Positions 22,240 through 22,619 of a stretch of 22,619 nucleotides of DNA are shown here, piece by piece. The notes beneath the pieces are model-generated. The model saw only the letters and a list, made by a program, of their open reading frames with translations. It was not told the DNA's origin and did no database searches. This stretch comes from CAXSEF01 sp964236535. GTDB taxonomy: Bacteria; Pseudomonadota; Alphaproteobacteria; Acetobacterales; Acetobacteraceae. Numbering within the stretch: the stretch's first letter is position 1; every line of letters starts with the position of its first letter. Position numbers and translations under genes: made by a program. The DNA is taken from contig CAXSEF010000054.1 in assembly GCA_964236535.1 (NCBI GenBank), positions 1 through 22,619 on the forward strand. The letters run 5' to 3'.

Positions 22240-22281
22240 ACGGTATTGATGCACGGATGCACAGTCAACGAAACGTTGACT
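22240..22281 (-). promoter_or_regulatory. Palindrome and candidate promoter upstream of ihfA
   Basis: AGTCAACGAAACGTTGACT (22263-22281) is a perfect inverted repeat with 8-bp arms around AAA. On the minus strand its proximal arm contains TTGACT (22268-22263), and 17 bp further lies TACCGT (22245-22240), a weak -10. If these are the hexamers, transcription would begin at or next to the ihfA ATG (22233). The palindrome may be an operator overlapping the -35. Confidence 0.4.
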
Positions 22282-22548
22282 ATCAGTGGCTTGGCCGTGT
22301 CGTTTGCACAACACTGCCAGGTGTGACGCCATCCATGTGCTCGCGTGGGTCACACAGAGCGCAGAGGCCCGGTGTTATGGCACACCTGGCACCACGCGGT
22401 ATTTGCAACCGAAAGTTGTGCAGCTTATTCACAAGGGTGTGCACACGGGAGTTGTCGGTCGGTTGGCGAGCCATTGTGGCAATGGCCTGATTGCGACCGG
22501 CAACGCCAACCCTGCCTTCGGCACGGACCATGCCGGCTGTCCCTCTAA
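22282..22548. other. Intergenic region upstream of ihfA, no gene supported
   Basis: About 270 bp with lower GC than the rest of the window. It contains a DnaA-box-like TTATTCACA at 22425-22433, but only one copy. No RNA gene or terminator is evident. Confidence 0.45.
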
Positions 22549-22619
22549 TCAGACTCTGCCACGCGGCTTCAGCTCTGGCCACTTGCGCGCATAAGCCATG
22601 ATGGCGTCGTGAGCCTGCG
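22549..22619 (-). CDS. Possible 3' end of an unidentified gene (partial)
   Basis: The minus strand reads QAHDAIMAYARKWPELKPRG then RV and a TGA stop at 22551-22549. The residue composition looks like a natural helical protein end, but with only ~23 codons visible the family cannot be named. The gene would run out of the window and be co-directional with ihfA. Confidence 0.35.
   Translation of the reverse strand, partial: QAHDAIMAYARKWPELKPRGRV

Noticed and set aside
22425..22433. DnaA-box-like TTATTCACA as part of a replication origin
   Set aside because: It is a single copy without further boxes, an AT-rich unwinding region or dnaA/gidA-type neighbours.

Overview
The window is very GC-rich (about 70% by eye) and looks like an alphaproteobacterial chromosome, most probably Acetobacteraceae or a near relative. 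The reasons are the order ihfA, MerR-type regulator, tRNA-Pro at the right end, the PQQ/quinoprotein accessory genes at the left end, and strongly GC-biased third codon positions. The genus cannot be fixed from the sequence alone. A run of 100 N (15260-15359) shows that this is a draft scaffold.

Layout. 122-2576 (minus): three quinoprotein-relay accessory genes (metallohydrolase, SoxYZ-like carrier, CXXCW protein), with a basic Ala-rich hypothetical protein upstream (2724-3464). 3848-5900 (plus): two ABC-transporter permeases in the order DppC-type then DppB-type, with no ATPase or binding protein. 6135-11052: a TetR regulator divergent from an OsmC-like protein, an acyl-CoA-dehydrogenase-like flavoprotein overlapping it, and a tandem rhodanese, which converges with a thioredoxin-reductase-like ferredoxin-NADP reductase. 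Together these look like a sulfur or thiol-redox cassette. 11053-12502: about 1 kb without intact genes, holding three palindromes, a repeat relic and a fragment resembling the end of an SGNH hydrolase, followed by tRNA-Leu. 12503-14746: tRNA-Asn, phnM and a DUF1045 (2H phosphoesterase) phosphonate gene. 15111-20992: a surface-polysaccharide region with a broken acyltransferase-3 gene, a 1221-residue protein carrying three glycosyltransferase domains, and a divergent repeat protein ending in a reduced WbsX-like domain. 21074-22233: tRNA-Pro, MerR-type regulator, ihfA. The last bases hold the tail of one more possible gene.

The most unusual feature is a family of modular intergenic repeats, with six copies or partial copies plus one relic in 22.6 kb. 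The best copy (4763-4931) has 33-bp terminal inverted repeats with one mismatch. It folds into four 19-nt hairpins of identical design (8-bp stem, 3-nt loop), arranged as mirror-image pairs separated by ACTCCG and CGGAGT. Other copies change the stems but compensate on both sides. All copies except the relic lie just 3' of a stop codon, and one fills almost the whole gap between the two permease genes.

Functional picture. The left genes serve periplasmic PQQ-dependent oxidation, although the dehydrogenase itself is not in view. The TetR/OsmC/flavoprotein/rhodanese set may handle reactive sulfur or an organosulfur compound. The phn genes belong to the carbon-phosphorus lyase pathway, but the lyase core is absent here. 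The glycosyltransferase locus shows decay.
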